In this document: piece after piece, positions 6,999 to 13,525 of the stretch
Layout: each line of letters begins with the position of its first letter
How positions within the stretch are numbered: the stretch's first letter is position 1
Origin: Rhodospirillaceae bacterium
Lineage (GTDB): Bacteria > Pseudomonadota > Alphaproteobacteria > UBA8366
Length of the DNA: 14,291 bases
Assembly (NCBI GenBank): GCA_002711555.1
Contig: PARQ01000022.1
Span: forward strand, 81,814 to 96,104
Direction of reading: 5' to 3'
Notes under the pieces: generated by a model
What the model saw: the letters and a program-made list of their open reading frames with translations, nothing else
What the model was told of the DNA's origin: nothing
Databases searched by the model: none
Translations under genes and position numbers: made by a program

Positions 6999-7025
6999 CT
7001 CTAAACTGCTTTCAAGCATTTAGAG
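6999..7025. other. Strong bulged hairpin upstream of the tarD-like gene
   Basis: CTCTAAA (6999-7005) pairs with TTTAGAG (7019-7025), and inside it TGCTT (7007-7011) pairs with AAGCA (7014-7018), leaving one bulged C at 7006. That gives 12 base pairs with a very short loop, the most stable inverted repeat noticed in the window. It lies about 57 bp upstream of the first tarD-like ATG and probably inside its leader RNA. No U-tract follows, so attenuation would need another mechanism. Confidence 0.5.
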
Positions 7026-7060
7026 TCGATACGGTAGGCATATTCTGCACTCAATATGAA

Positions 7061-7068
7061 TTGTATAC
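7061..7068. promoter_or_regulatory. GTATAC element upstream of the tarD-like gene, putative operator
   Basis: Read leftward the sequence is GGTATACAATT. It shares GTATACAA with the perfect palindrome at 1659-1670 and overlaps a possible -10 word, TACAAT. Symmetry outside the six-base core is poor, so on its own it would be unremarkable. Its value is the match to the sites upstream of the other two units of the cluster. Confidence 0.3.
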
Positions 7069-7227
7069 CTATTACTTAAAAAGAGGATCATATAGACAGA
7101 AAAATTATGTATAAATATAGTATTAAACAACAATGGGGAAAACTTATCTAAGTATTTATTTAAAAATCTACAAAACTTATTTGTATTTTAGTTGCTAGTA
7201 TAAGAAAATACACAGATTTTGATAAAA

Positions 7228-7239
7228 ATACATATGTAT
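7228..7239. promoter_or_regulatory. Perfect 12-bp palindrome ATACATATGTAT
   Basis: This is a perfect inverted repeat between the weak -35 and -10 candidates upstream of the TolC-like frame, so it could be an operator. The local DNA is so AT-rich that chance occurrence is plausible. No second copy was seen. Confidence 0.25.
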
Positions 7240-7286
7240 ATGAGATAATTTTCTGTAGTGAGCATTTTTGCCCACATCTTGCATAG

Positions 7287-8855
7287 ATGTTTTCGCAAGG
7301 TAGGGACTATGTTTCGTCTTCTTTGCTCCGTGGTGAAATGATTCTGAGAATTGCAAGCATGGACCTTTTTTCTTGGTTTGTATCTGGTAGGCTGGTGGGA
7401 AGGCGCGGGCACCTCATCAAGACATGTTTTCTTTCATTGCTGTTTATTTATGCAATTGGTCACAAAAGCGAATGGCAGTTAATCCAGCCGGTAGAGGCTA
7501 TCACTCTGCCTGCAGCTGTAAAGATGGCCGTAAAGGCAAACCCTATAATAGGGGACCTTTCTATTGAAAACGATGCAATCTTCTTATCTGCTCCAAATAA
7601 TATAACAGCGTTCAAAAAGTTACCCAACGCTCTAACCGGTCGTGCCATTGGTTGGACGCAGCACCGGTCAGCAGAGATTGCTGCCAACAGTGCTTTTGAA
7701 TCGTATACCCGTATAACACTAAGGGCTGTTGCCGCTTACCTTCACGCTGTACGTCAACGAGAGCTTGTGGCGCTTGCTGGTGAGTATGTCGAGGCGCAAA
7801 GAAACTATCTTACTATCGCTCAAGAAAGAAAAGGCCAGCAAAAACTGACGACAGGAGATATAAATCGCGTTCGAGGATCATTAGGGTCCGCACGAACAAA
7901 ATTTTCGAGGGCATTAACCAAGTTGGCTGGTGTGGATGCCGCATTTTTCCATGTTATAAAGATGAGGCCGAAATATTTGGTTCGGCCACGCATGCCTGAA
8001 GCTCGCTTGATGCAAAAATTAGCTCCATTGCTTATAGCAGTAACATGTTTAACTCGAAATGAGGGCTTATCTGATTTAGAAGCCAGCAGCTCAAAAACCG
8101 AGCTAGGTAGTCAAGCCGTACGAAAACACCGAACTTTCGGAGAAATCACATCGCGAAATAATAACATGCGCACTAATTCTGCTGACAGTAATGAAATTTT
8201 GTTTGTTAACGAGCTAGGCATAACGGACAAGGCAAATGACAAAAAACATTCGGTATTTTCCAAGAAACAATACATGGTGTGCCTGAGAAATTCTTCTGGA
8301 TTATTAGTTTTTCAAAATTTTCGACAGGGTACGAAAATTCACCATTACTGGCGTGCCCTTCAACACGAAAGAATGCGCCTGAAGGGTTTACAAAATGACG
8401 TCAAAGTGAATCATAGAGTGAGAAATGTTTTTCGGGGTCAGTTCAATCGCAGGCAGCGAACTTTTTCGGAACTTCTTGATGCAGAGAGGGAGCTTTTTTC
8501 GTCTAAAGTTAGCCAAGTAAATTCGAAATTCATAGAATTTTTTGGAATATATAAAATCCTGGCCGTCGCTGGTTTATTGCCTATTGCGTTTCGGTTAGGC
8601 CTCCAAGAGGATCAAATCAGAGATGATACACGGCACATGAGGAAATCAAATGCCGGATGTTTAAAACTCAAAGCAGGGGTAGTTCACCAGATCACACGAG
8701 AAATACCATTCGGCAAAAGTTTCGGTAAAGATTTTGTAGTCTATGAAGGATTTGAAAAGGAAAAATTCAAACTATTCGAAGTTCCCATCTCACCTAATGG
8801 GGAGTTGTGCTCGACGAATATATTTTCAAGAATATCTCTAGCTGTTCCATATTAA
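7287..8855 (+). CDS. Highly divergent TolC-family outer-membrane efflux-like protein, possibly degenerate
   Basis: The uninterrupted 522-codon frame shows two TolC-like zones. A basic stretch and hydrophobic TCFLSLLFIYAIG (46-58) look like a signal peptide, followed by ITLPAAVKMAVKANP (72-86), the typical mature N-terminus. Residues 147-223 read as a coiled-coil pair (AVAAYLHAVRQRELVALA at 148-165, then LTTGDINRVRGSLGSAR). Residues 385-437 match the family's closing block (FNRRQRTFSELLDAERELF at 386-404). Between and after these zones the sequence is basic, contains cysteines and lacks recognisable beta-barrel strands; the first barrel region is clearly shortened. TolC proteins form trimeric export ducts, but this one may not assemble, and no efflux pump partner is adjacent. 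The longest frame is listed; ATG 7338 or 7359 are credible starts, and 7338 is preferred because it abuts a small leader frame. It may be a decaying gene or a fast-evolving paralogue. Confidence 0.6.
   Translation: MFSQGRDYVSSSLLRGEMILRIASMDLFSWFVSGRLVGRRGHLIKTCFLSLLFIYAIGHKSEWQLIQPVEAITLPAAVKMAVKANPIIGDLSIENDAIFLSAPNNITAFKKLPNALTGRAIGWTQHRSAEIAANSAFESYTRITLRAVAAYLHAVRQRELVALAGEYVEAQRNYLTIAQERKGQQKLTTGDINRVRGSLGSARTKFSRALTKLAGVDAAFFHVIKMRPKYLVRPRMPEARLMQKLAPLLIAVTCLTRNEGLSDLEASSSKTELGSQAVRKHRTFGEITSRNNNMRTNSADSNEILFVNELGITDKANDKKHSVFSKKQYMVCLRNSSGLLVFQNFRQGTKIHHYWRALQHERMRLKGLQNDVKVNHRVRNVFRGQFNRRQRTFSELLDAERELFSSKVSQVNSKFIEFFGIYKILAVAGLLPIAFRLGLQEDQIRDDTRHMRKSNAGCLKLKAGVVHQITREIPFGKSFGKDFVVYEGFEKEKFKLFEVPISPNGELCSTNIFSRISLAVPY
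7309..7341 (+). CDS. Possible 10-codon leader peptide overlapping a TolC-like start by ATGA
   Basis: A short frame encoding MFRLLCSVVK begins at 7309 behind AGGG (7302-7305), the best Shine-Dalgarno in this stretch. Its TGA (7339-7341) overlaps the in-frame ATG at 7338 of the TolC-like frame as ATGA, so translational coupling is possible. The frame is too short to judge by composition, and chance is a real alternative. Confidence 0.25.
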   Translation: MFRLLCSVVK

Positions 8856-8975
8856 ATTTAGGCGGAATACCCTGTATTGGCGGTTATATCAGCGCACCCA
8901 AACTGTAAGGGCACAAACATAATTTTTCCTTTGTTTAATAAATATTCTAAATGGTAGGCAAGTAGTACGCTTTTG

Positions 8976-8998
8976 ATGTTAGTTCACAAAACTGACAT
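8976..8998. promoter_or_regulatory. 9-bp hairpin/inverted repeat upstream of the creatininase-family gene
   Basis: ATGTTAGTT and AACTGACAT pair over nine positions, one of them a G-T wobble, around the loop CACAA. It overlaps a weak promoter-like pair, TTGATG (8973-8978) and CATATT (8996-9001), with a 17-base spacing, so it could be an operator or a leader hairpin. No U-tract follows. The rest of the 220-bp spacer (8856-9075) shows only a small AATAC-CCT-GTATT stem at 8866-8878. Confidence 0.3.
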
Positions 8999-9075
8999 AT
9001 TAATGAAATGCCTAGCTATGTCCCGACTTTAAGGCACATCATGGCAGACATGATTATCTATTTAAGGTGAAAGCT

Positions 9076-9861
9076 ATGAATAATGGCATAATGCGTTGGT
9101 CCAGTATCACCACCGAGGAATTCGTTGACACGGCAGGCAGTATCGCATTGCTCCCAGTATCGGCAGTGGAACAGCATGGGCCACATCTTCCACTCGGGGT
9201 CGACGCTTTTATTAATGAAGCAATCGTCACCAAAGTGATGGCTTTTGCTCCAGAAGACCTATCGGTTCTCGTGCTGCCGCAGCAATCTATTGGGTATAGT
9301 GAGGAACATCAGTCGTTTCCAGGAACATTGAGTTTTAGCATAGAAACGTTGCTTTCAACTTGGTGCGAAATAGGAGAAAGCGTTGCAAAAGCGGGTTTCC
9401 GGAAACTCGTCATTTTTAATAGCCACGGTGGTCAGAACGAAATAATGACGCTAGCTGCAAGGCAGCTACGTATCTCCGCTGGTCTCTTCGTTGCGGCGGC
9501 AAGTTGGACCCACCTTATCAATTTGGAGGATTTAGTGACACCACAGGAGCGGCGCTTTGGCATTCATGGCGGTGCCATTGAAACAGCGTTAATGCTCCAT
9601 ATTGCGCCAGAAGTGGTTAAAATGGAGTTCATAAATAACTTTATATCAAAAGGTCAATCAGTAACCGAAGAATCTACTCATTTGCAGCCAACCGGCAGGA
9701 ATACCTACGCATGGATGACTGAAGATTTGAACAAAACGGGTGCTGTGGGTGATGCACGCCAAGCAACATCATCTATGGGGAAGGAGATTCTCGATCGAGC
9801 TGTGAAAGGGCTTATAGAATTTCTTTATGATGTTAACCGTATACCGCCTCATTCATCGTAA
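9076..9861 (+). CDS. Creatininase-family metal-dependent amidohydrolase
   Basis: The 261-residue protein has the creatininase/MftE-type dimetal fold. Metal-binding blocks are [15 protein letters not shown] at 29-43 (Glu32, His34, Asp43), NSHGGQN at 115-121 (His117) and [11 protein letters not shown] at 164-174 (His164, Glu169). [14 protein letters not shown] at 73-86 is also characteristic. Family members hydrolyse cyclic or linear amides (creatinine, formamides) or trim peptides; the substrate here is unknown. The frame could be extended to a GTG at 9067, but AAGGTG at 9064-9069 is a good ribosome binding site only for the ATG at 9076 and would overlap the GTG itself, so 9076 is chosen. The 3' end overlaps the oppositely oriented apt gene by 13 bp. 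No mycofactocin or creatinine genes are adjacent. Confidence 0.88.
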   Translation: MNNGIMRWSSITTEEFVDTAGSIALLPVSAVEQHGPHLPLGVDAFINEAIVTKVMAFAPEDLSVLVLPQQSIGYSEEHQSFPGTLSFSIETLLSTWCEIGESVAKAGFRKLVIFNSHGGQNEIMTLAARQLRISAGLFVAAASWTHLINLEDLVTPQERRFGIHGGAIETALMLHIAPEVVKMEFINNFISKGQSVTEESTHLQPTGRNTYAWMTEDLNKTGAVGDARQATSSMGKEILDRAVKGLIEFLYDVNRIPPHSS

Positions 9862-10364
9862 GCAATAATCGAGTGGACCGGGAACTCCATTTTTTTTCGT
9901 CCTGCAAGAAAACTGAGCTCGATAATAAAAACAGCTGATAAAATATTTGCTCCTGCTTGCTGCAGAAGGTGTGCCGTTGCTGATGCTGTTCCACCTGTCG
10001 CCAGCAGATCATCTAAGATGATAATTTTTTGTCCTGTTTTTATAGAATCAGACTGAATTTCTATTATATCGGTCCCATATTCGAGATCATATTCATGAGA
10101 GATTGTATTTCCAGGTAACTTTCCCTTTTTGCGGATCATCGCAAAGCCAACACCAAGTTCTAGCGCCAACGGTGCAGCGGTTAAGAATCCACGTGATTCA
10201 ATGCCAACTAATAGATCGGGTTTCTGTGGAGCAATAACATTGGCCAATTTTTCTATGCAGGCACTCCAAGCCAATGGGTTCGCGAGGAGGGTGGAGATAT
10301 CGTAAAAAAATATCCCTGGTTTCGGGAAATCAGGTATCCCACGGATATGATCTTTAAGGTTCAT
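9849..10364 (-). CDS. apt: Adenine phosphoribosyltransferase
   Basis: Apt joins adenine and PRPP to give AMP and pyrophosphate in cytoplasmic purine salvage. From the ATG at 10364 the protein has 171 residues, matching the family. The N-terminus [13 protein letters not shown], the ESRGFL block, [11 protein letters not shown] and YDLEYGTD are characteristic, and the PRPP-binding loop [14 protein letters not shown] lies at 114-127. The frame also opens upstream at ATGs at 10379 and 10400, but a good leftward promoter at 10412-10440 predicts transcription starting near 10405. That would leave almost no leader for the 10400 start, and the extra 12 residues have no family counterpart. Its stop lies inside the end of the convergent creatininase-family gene. 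It is divergent from the mla operon. Confidence 0.92.
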   Translation of the reverse strand: MNLKDHIRGIPDFPKPGIFFYDISTLLANPLAWSACIEKLANVIAPQKPDLLVGIESRGFLTAAPLALELGVGFAMIRKKGKLPGNTISHEYDLEYGTDIIEIQSDSIKTGQKIIILDDLLATGGTASATAHLLQQAGANILSAVFIIELSFLAGRKKMEFPVHSIIAYDE

Positions 10365-10411
10365 GTTCTTGCAGTCCATACTGATAATCGAAGCTTTCAT
10401 GTGCCGGTTCT

Positions 10412-10440
10412 GTTATAGTGTGACGGCGTATATCAATCAA
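10412..10440 (-). promoter_or_regulatory. Sigma70-like promoter of apt
   Basis: Reading leftward, TTGATT (10440-10435) is followed after exactly 17 bases by TATAAC (10417-10412), giving four and five consensus matches. The predicted transcription start near 10405 yields a leader of about 40 bases to the preferred apt ATG at 10364. No equally good rightward promoter for the mla operon was seen in the same 142-bp divergent spacer. Confidence 0.55.
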
Positions 10441-10542
10441 ATAAACAAACAAACGGTATGCTTCCAGCCAGATAAGTGCTGTGTTATCCATATGGAATAA
10501 TAAAAGGGTAGTATCGTCCTGGATCAGAGCGGGGAGTAATGC

Positions 10543-11679
10543 GTGTCCAAATCCGCGGCATGGCTTGATTATCAAGTTCAAGCTGGTACGTCGTTATTAC
10601 GTGCCGGTGGCGAGTGGAATGTGCGTCAGTTATCAGACTTAGCTGATCAGCTGGAAAAATTTGAATTTGGTAAATATGCCTGTCCGGTAATCGATTTGTC
10701 AGAGATCACAGAGCTTGATACCGCTGGTGCTTGGTTTCTGAAGAATATTGTGGACAGGTTTCAACGCTTGGGTATCGAAACAAAAATAGAAGGCATCAGC
10801 GCACTGCACGAACCATTAATTGCGCTCGTACAACAGGCGACAGGCAGCCCAGAGAAAAAAGAAACACCGCAGCGACAAACGTGGCTTGCCAATGTTGAGC
10901 ATATCGGGCGGGGAGCTTTCGAGGTAGCAAGGCAATGCAAAGCCCTAATTAACTTCTTCGGCATTACTGTTATTGCTTTTGGGCGTAGCTTAAAGAATCC
11001 GCGCCGAATTAGGTTAAATTCACTTGTGCATCAAGTTGAGCAGACGGCATTAGATGCTGTGCCCATCGTCTGTCTTTTGTCCTTTCTCATAGGTGTCGTG
11101 CTGGCTTTTCAGGGAGCGGATCAATTGCGTCGCTTTGGTGCAGAAATTTTTACTGTTAATTTATTAACGCTGTCGGTGTTGCGCGAGATTGGGGTTCTCA
11201 TGACTGCAATAATGTTAGCTGGCAGATCTGGTTCAGCGTTTACGGCTCAGATTGGGACAATGCAGGTTAATGAAGAAGTCGATGCCCTGCGTACATTGGG
11301 ATTGGATCCAGTCGAAGTGCTCGTAATACCACGTATTCTTGCACTTTTAATATCATTGCCGATATTGACTTTTCTATCTGATGTCATGGGTATTCTTGGC
11401 GGTGCATTAATGGCCGTTGCAGTGCTTGACCTGACATTCAGCCAATTTCTAAGACAATTAGAAGAGGCTATCACGCTCACGCACTTTCTGGTTGGAATGG
11501 TAAAAGCACCTTTTTTTGCCTATATCATAGGGATTGTAGGGTGCTATGAAGGCTTGCGGGTCTCAGGGAGCGCAGAGAGTGTCGGTAGGATGACGACAAA
11601 ATCAGTTGTCGAATCTATTTTTCTCGTCATCATCGCTGACGCACTGTTTTCTGTTTTATTTTCAGTGCTTAAAATATAA
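10543..11679 (+). CDS. mlaE: MlaE-family lipid ABC permease with an N-terminal STAS (MlaB-like) domain
   Basis: The 378-residue protein fuses two parts that are separate genes in E. coli. Residues about 12-105 form a STAS domain with DLSEITELDTAG at 51-62, where Thr60 matches the conserved functional threonine of MlaB. From about 135 to 378 is the MlaE permease with several membrane segments, LREIGVLMTAIMLAGRSGSA at 213-232 and the coupling helix EEVDALRTLGLDP at 244-256. As part of an inner-membrane MlaFED-type complex it should move phospholipids to or from the MCE ring. Translation starts at GTG 10543 behind GGGGAG (10531-10536); a nearby ATG at 10539 is in another frame and hits a stop quickly. 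It is the first gene of a four-gene operon, and the ATPase gene begins 14 bp after its stop. Confidence 0.95.
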   Translation: MSKSAAWLDYQVQAGTSLLRAGGEWNVRQLSDLADQLEKFEFGKYACPVIDLSEITELDTAGAWFLKNIVDRFQRLGIETKIEGISALHEPLIALVQQATGSPEKKETPQRQTWLANVEHIGRGAFEVARQCKALINFFGITVIAFGRSLKNPRRIRLNSLVHQVEQTALDAVPIVCLLSFLIGVVLAFQGADQLRRFGAEIFTVNLLTLSVLREIGVLMTAIMLAGRSGSAFTAQIGTMQVNEEVDALRTLGLDPVEVLVIPRILALLISLPILTFLSDVMGILGGALMAVAVLDLTFSQFLRQLEEAITLTHFLVGMVKAPFFAYIIGIVGCYEGLRVSGSAESVGRMTTKSVVESIFLVIIADALFSVLFSVLKI

Positions 11680-11693
11680 GGGGCGGTGACGGA

Positions 11694-12467
11694 TTGTCTG
11701 GAGAAGTTGTTATCCGTGTTCAGGGGCTTAGAACACAATTTGGATCTCAGGTTATTCATGATGGGCTTCATATTGAGGTTCCTAAGGGCGAGGTCCTTGG
11801 TGTGGTTGGTGGTTCTGGTACAGGCAAATCGGTGCTGCTGCGAACTATCATTGGACTAATAGCGCCCCGCCGCGGTAGTGTTGAAGTGTTAGGGCTTGAT
11901 TGGAAGAGTGCCGGTTCTCTAGCACGGCGGAAGTTACAATCGCGATACGGAGTTTTATTTCAAGATGGTGCGCTGTTTTCGTCTCTCACTGTCCTAGAAA
12001 ACATTCAGGTGCCAATGCGTGAGCACCTAGACATTTCAAAGTTTTTTTTAGATGAGTTGGCAGCGTTGAAGGTAGCAATGGTAGGTTTACCTACTGAGGC
12101 CGCCAATAAATACCCATCGGAGTTGTCTGGTGGCATGCGCAAAAGAGCTGGGTTGGCGCGCGCACTTGCGCTTGATCCTGAGATATTATTTTTGGACGAG
12201 CCAACAGCTGGCCTTGATCCCATTGGAGCTGCAGCATTTGACTCTCTCATTTCAGATTTACAAAAAAGTCTCGGCTTAACCGTATTCATGGTAACTCACG
12301 ACCTTGACAGTTTGGCGGCTATCTGTGACCGAATCGCGGTATTGGTGGAACGGAAAGTCAGGCTGGGTACCTTGGCTGAGCACATGGAGGATGATCATCC
12401 CTGGATCCACGATTATTTTCATGGGCCCAGGGCTCGTGCTGCAGGCGTAAAGTTTGGGGATGGATAG
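11694..12467 (+). CDS. mlaF: MlaF-type ABC transporter ATP-binding protein
   Basis: The 257-residue ATPase has every expected motif: Walker A GGSGTGKS at 39-46, Q-loop Gln90, ABC signature LSGGMRK at 144-150, Walker B ILFLDE at 164-169 with catalytic Glu169, and switch His202 in MVTHDLD. The C-terminal HPWIHDYFHGPRARAA stretch is typical of MlaF-like subunits. It should energise the STAS-MlaE permease encoded just upstream. The start is the rare TTG at 11694, with AAGGGG at 11678-11683 as ribosome binding site; the next in-frame ATGs would remove the beginning of the nucleotide-binding domain. The MCE gene follows after 8 bp. Confidence 0.95.
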   Translation: MSGEVVIRVQGLRTQFGSQVIHDGLHIEVPKGEVLGVVGGSGTGKSVLLRTIIGLIAPRRGSVEVLGLDWKSAGSLARRKLQSRYGVLFQDGALFSSLTVLENIQVPMREHLDISKFFLDELAALKVAMVGLPTEAANKYPSELSGGMRKRAGLARALALDPEILFLDEPTAGLDPIGAAAFDSLISDLQKSLGLTVFMVTHDLDSLAAICDRIAVLVERKVRLGTLAEHMEDDHPWIHDYFHGPRARAAGVKFGDG

Positions 12468-12475
12468 GTAATACA

Positions 12476-13525
12476 ATGGAAACTAAGGCCAATTACATTG
12501 TTGTCGGTGCCTTTACCTTGCTGGTAATGATTGGTTCGGTTGTTGCGATAATCTGGATGGCTGGGGTAAATATCGATGAGGAATTCGCTTATTACGATAT
12601 TTATTTCGAAGGTTCGGTAACTGGCCTGAAGCCCGGAAACCCCGTGCGGTACCGTGGAATTCCGGTTGGAGTCATATCGGAAATGCGGATCGATTCAAAA
12701 AATGTAGAACGAGTGCGGGTAACAATAGAGATACCGGATTCGACGCCCATCAAAAGTGACACTGTTGCATCAATGGAATTTCAAGGAATTACTGGAGTCG
12801 GATACGTTCAAATCTCGGGTGGCACAAATTCCGCCCCGCGGCTTAAAAAAAGACCCGACGAACAGAGGCCTGAGATTCCAGCGAAGGCGTCTCAACTACA
12901 AGAACTTTTCGATTCTGCACCAGAATTGATTACACGTGTTACAGCACTGGTTGATCGGTTTAACTTGCTTTTCAATTCTCGGAATCGTGAAAGTTTTGGA
13001 AACACGTTGGAAAATATCGAGAAGGTGACGCGTACGATTGCTAATCGTTCCGACGAAATAGATAAAGTTCTAACCAGTACTTCGGGCACCATGAGTGAAT
13101 TGAGTGCAGCTGCCGCCGATGCCCGAGAGACTATGGCGGAGTTGAAAAGGGGTGTTGATGAAATTATACCTCAGACAAGTACTCTATTAACGAACATAAA
13201 TGAGTTCACCGTTGAAGCGCGAGATCTGAGCGGCAGCATTGGAAATGAAATAGATGGTGTCGGCGCAGAAGCGAAGGTCGCGTTAGCGGAAGTACGAGGG
13301 GTTCTTAAAGATTTTGGGCAAGCGGCACGAACTTTAAGTGAACTTGTTGAGGCCAATAGAGAACCCGTCGATGCTTTTGCCTCCTCCGGGTTGTATGAAT
13401 TGACACAAATGCTGACCGAGGCACGAGTGTTGATGGGTGCTTTAACAAGAATAGCTGCTCAAATTGAACGCGATCCCGCTCGTTTCCTTTTTGGTCAGAC
13501 TAAGCCGGGGGTTGAAGTAAAATGA
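12476..13525 (+). CDS. mlaD: MlaD-like MCE domain protein
   Basis: The 349-residue protein has one N-terminal membrane anchor (about 8-30). A single MCE domain follows at about 38-120, including YFEGSVTGLKPGNPVRYRGI at 43-62 and FQGITGVGYVQI. Next comes a long, mostly helical periplasmic tail rich in Ala, Glu, Thr and Leu (about 140-330). MCE proteins form hexameric rings or tunnels that carry lipid across the periplasm. The tail is longer than in E. coli MlaD (about 183 residues), so it could extend the channel, as in longer MCE proteins, and perhaps contact the lipoprotein encoded next. Its stop overlaps the start of that lipoprotein gene as ATGA, indicating coupled translation and probable joint assembly. 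Confidence 0.94.
   Translation: METKANYIVVGAFTLLVMIGSVVAIIWMAGVNIDEEFAYYDIYFEGSVTGLKPGNPVRYRGIPVGVISEMRIDSKNVERVRVTIEIPDSTPIKSDTVASMEFQGITGVGYVQISGGTNSAPRLKKRPDEQRPEIPAKASQLQELFDSAPELITRVTALVDRFNLLFNSRNRESFGNTLENIEKVTRTIANRSDEIDKVLTSTSGTMSELSAAAADARETMAELKRGVDEIIPQTSTLLTNINEFTVEARDLSGSIGNEIDGVGAEAKVALAEVRGVLKDFGQAARTLSELVEANREPVDAFASSGLYELTQMLTEARVLMGALTRIAAQIERDPARFLFGQTKPGVEVK

Larger units (their letters stand above)
6943..7286. other. 344-bp AT-rich divergent spacer without a supported gene
   Basis: The spacer separates the leftward tarD-like gene from the rightward TolC-like frame and should hold both promoters. The first 80 bases are GC-richer and contain a small stem, CCGTG-AGG-CACGG (6969-6981), and a strong hairpin (6999-7025). 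Further right it is very AT-rich, with a GTATAC element (7061-7068) and a 12-bp palindrome (7228-7239). No open frame with family features was found on either strand. A weak promoter-like pair, TTGATA at 7219-7224 and GATAAT at 7244-7249, has a long 19-base spacing. Confidence 0.6.

Noticed and set aside
7081..7286. A replication origin or small RNA gene in the AT-rich spacer
   Set aside because: No DnaA-box cluster, iterons or convincing promoter-hairpin-terminator unit was seen; high AT content alone explains the appearance.
9067..9075. GTG start for the creatininase-family gene
   Set aside because: The only good ribosome binding site, AAGGTG at 9064-9069, overlaps this GTG and is correctly spaced for the ATG at 9076.
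9076..9861. A mycofactocin (mftE) or creatinine degradation locus
   Set aside because: Only the creatininase-family fold is present; no radical SAM maturase, creatinase or related genes accompany it.
10354..10581. A leftward 75-codon frame between apt and mlaE
   Set aside because: It overlaps the mlaE start and the apt 5' end, has no recognisable features and contains the apt promoter.
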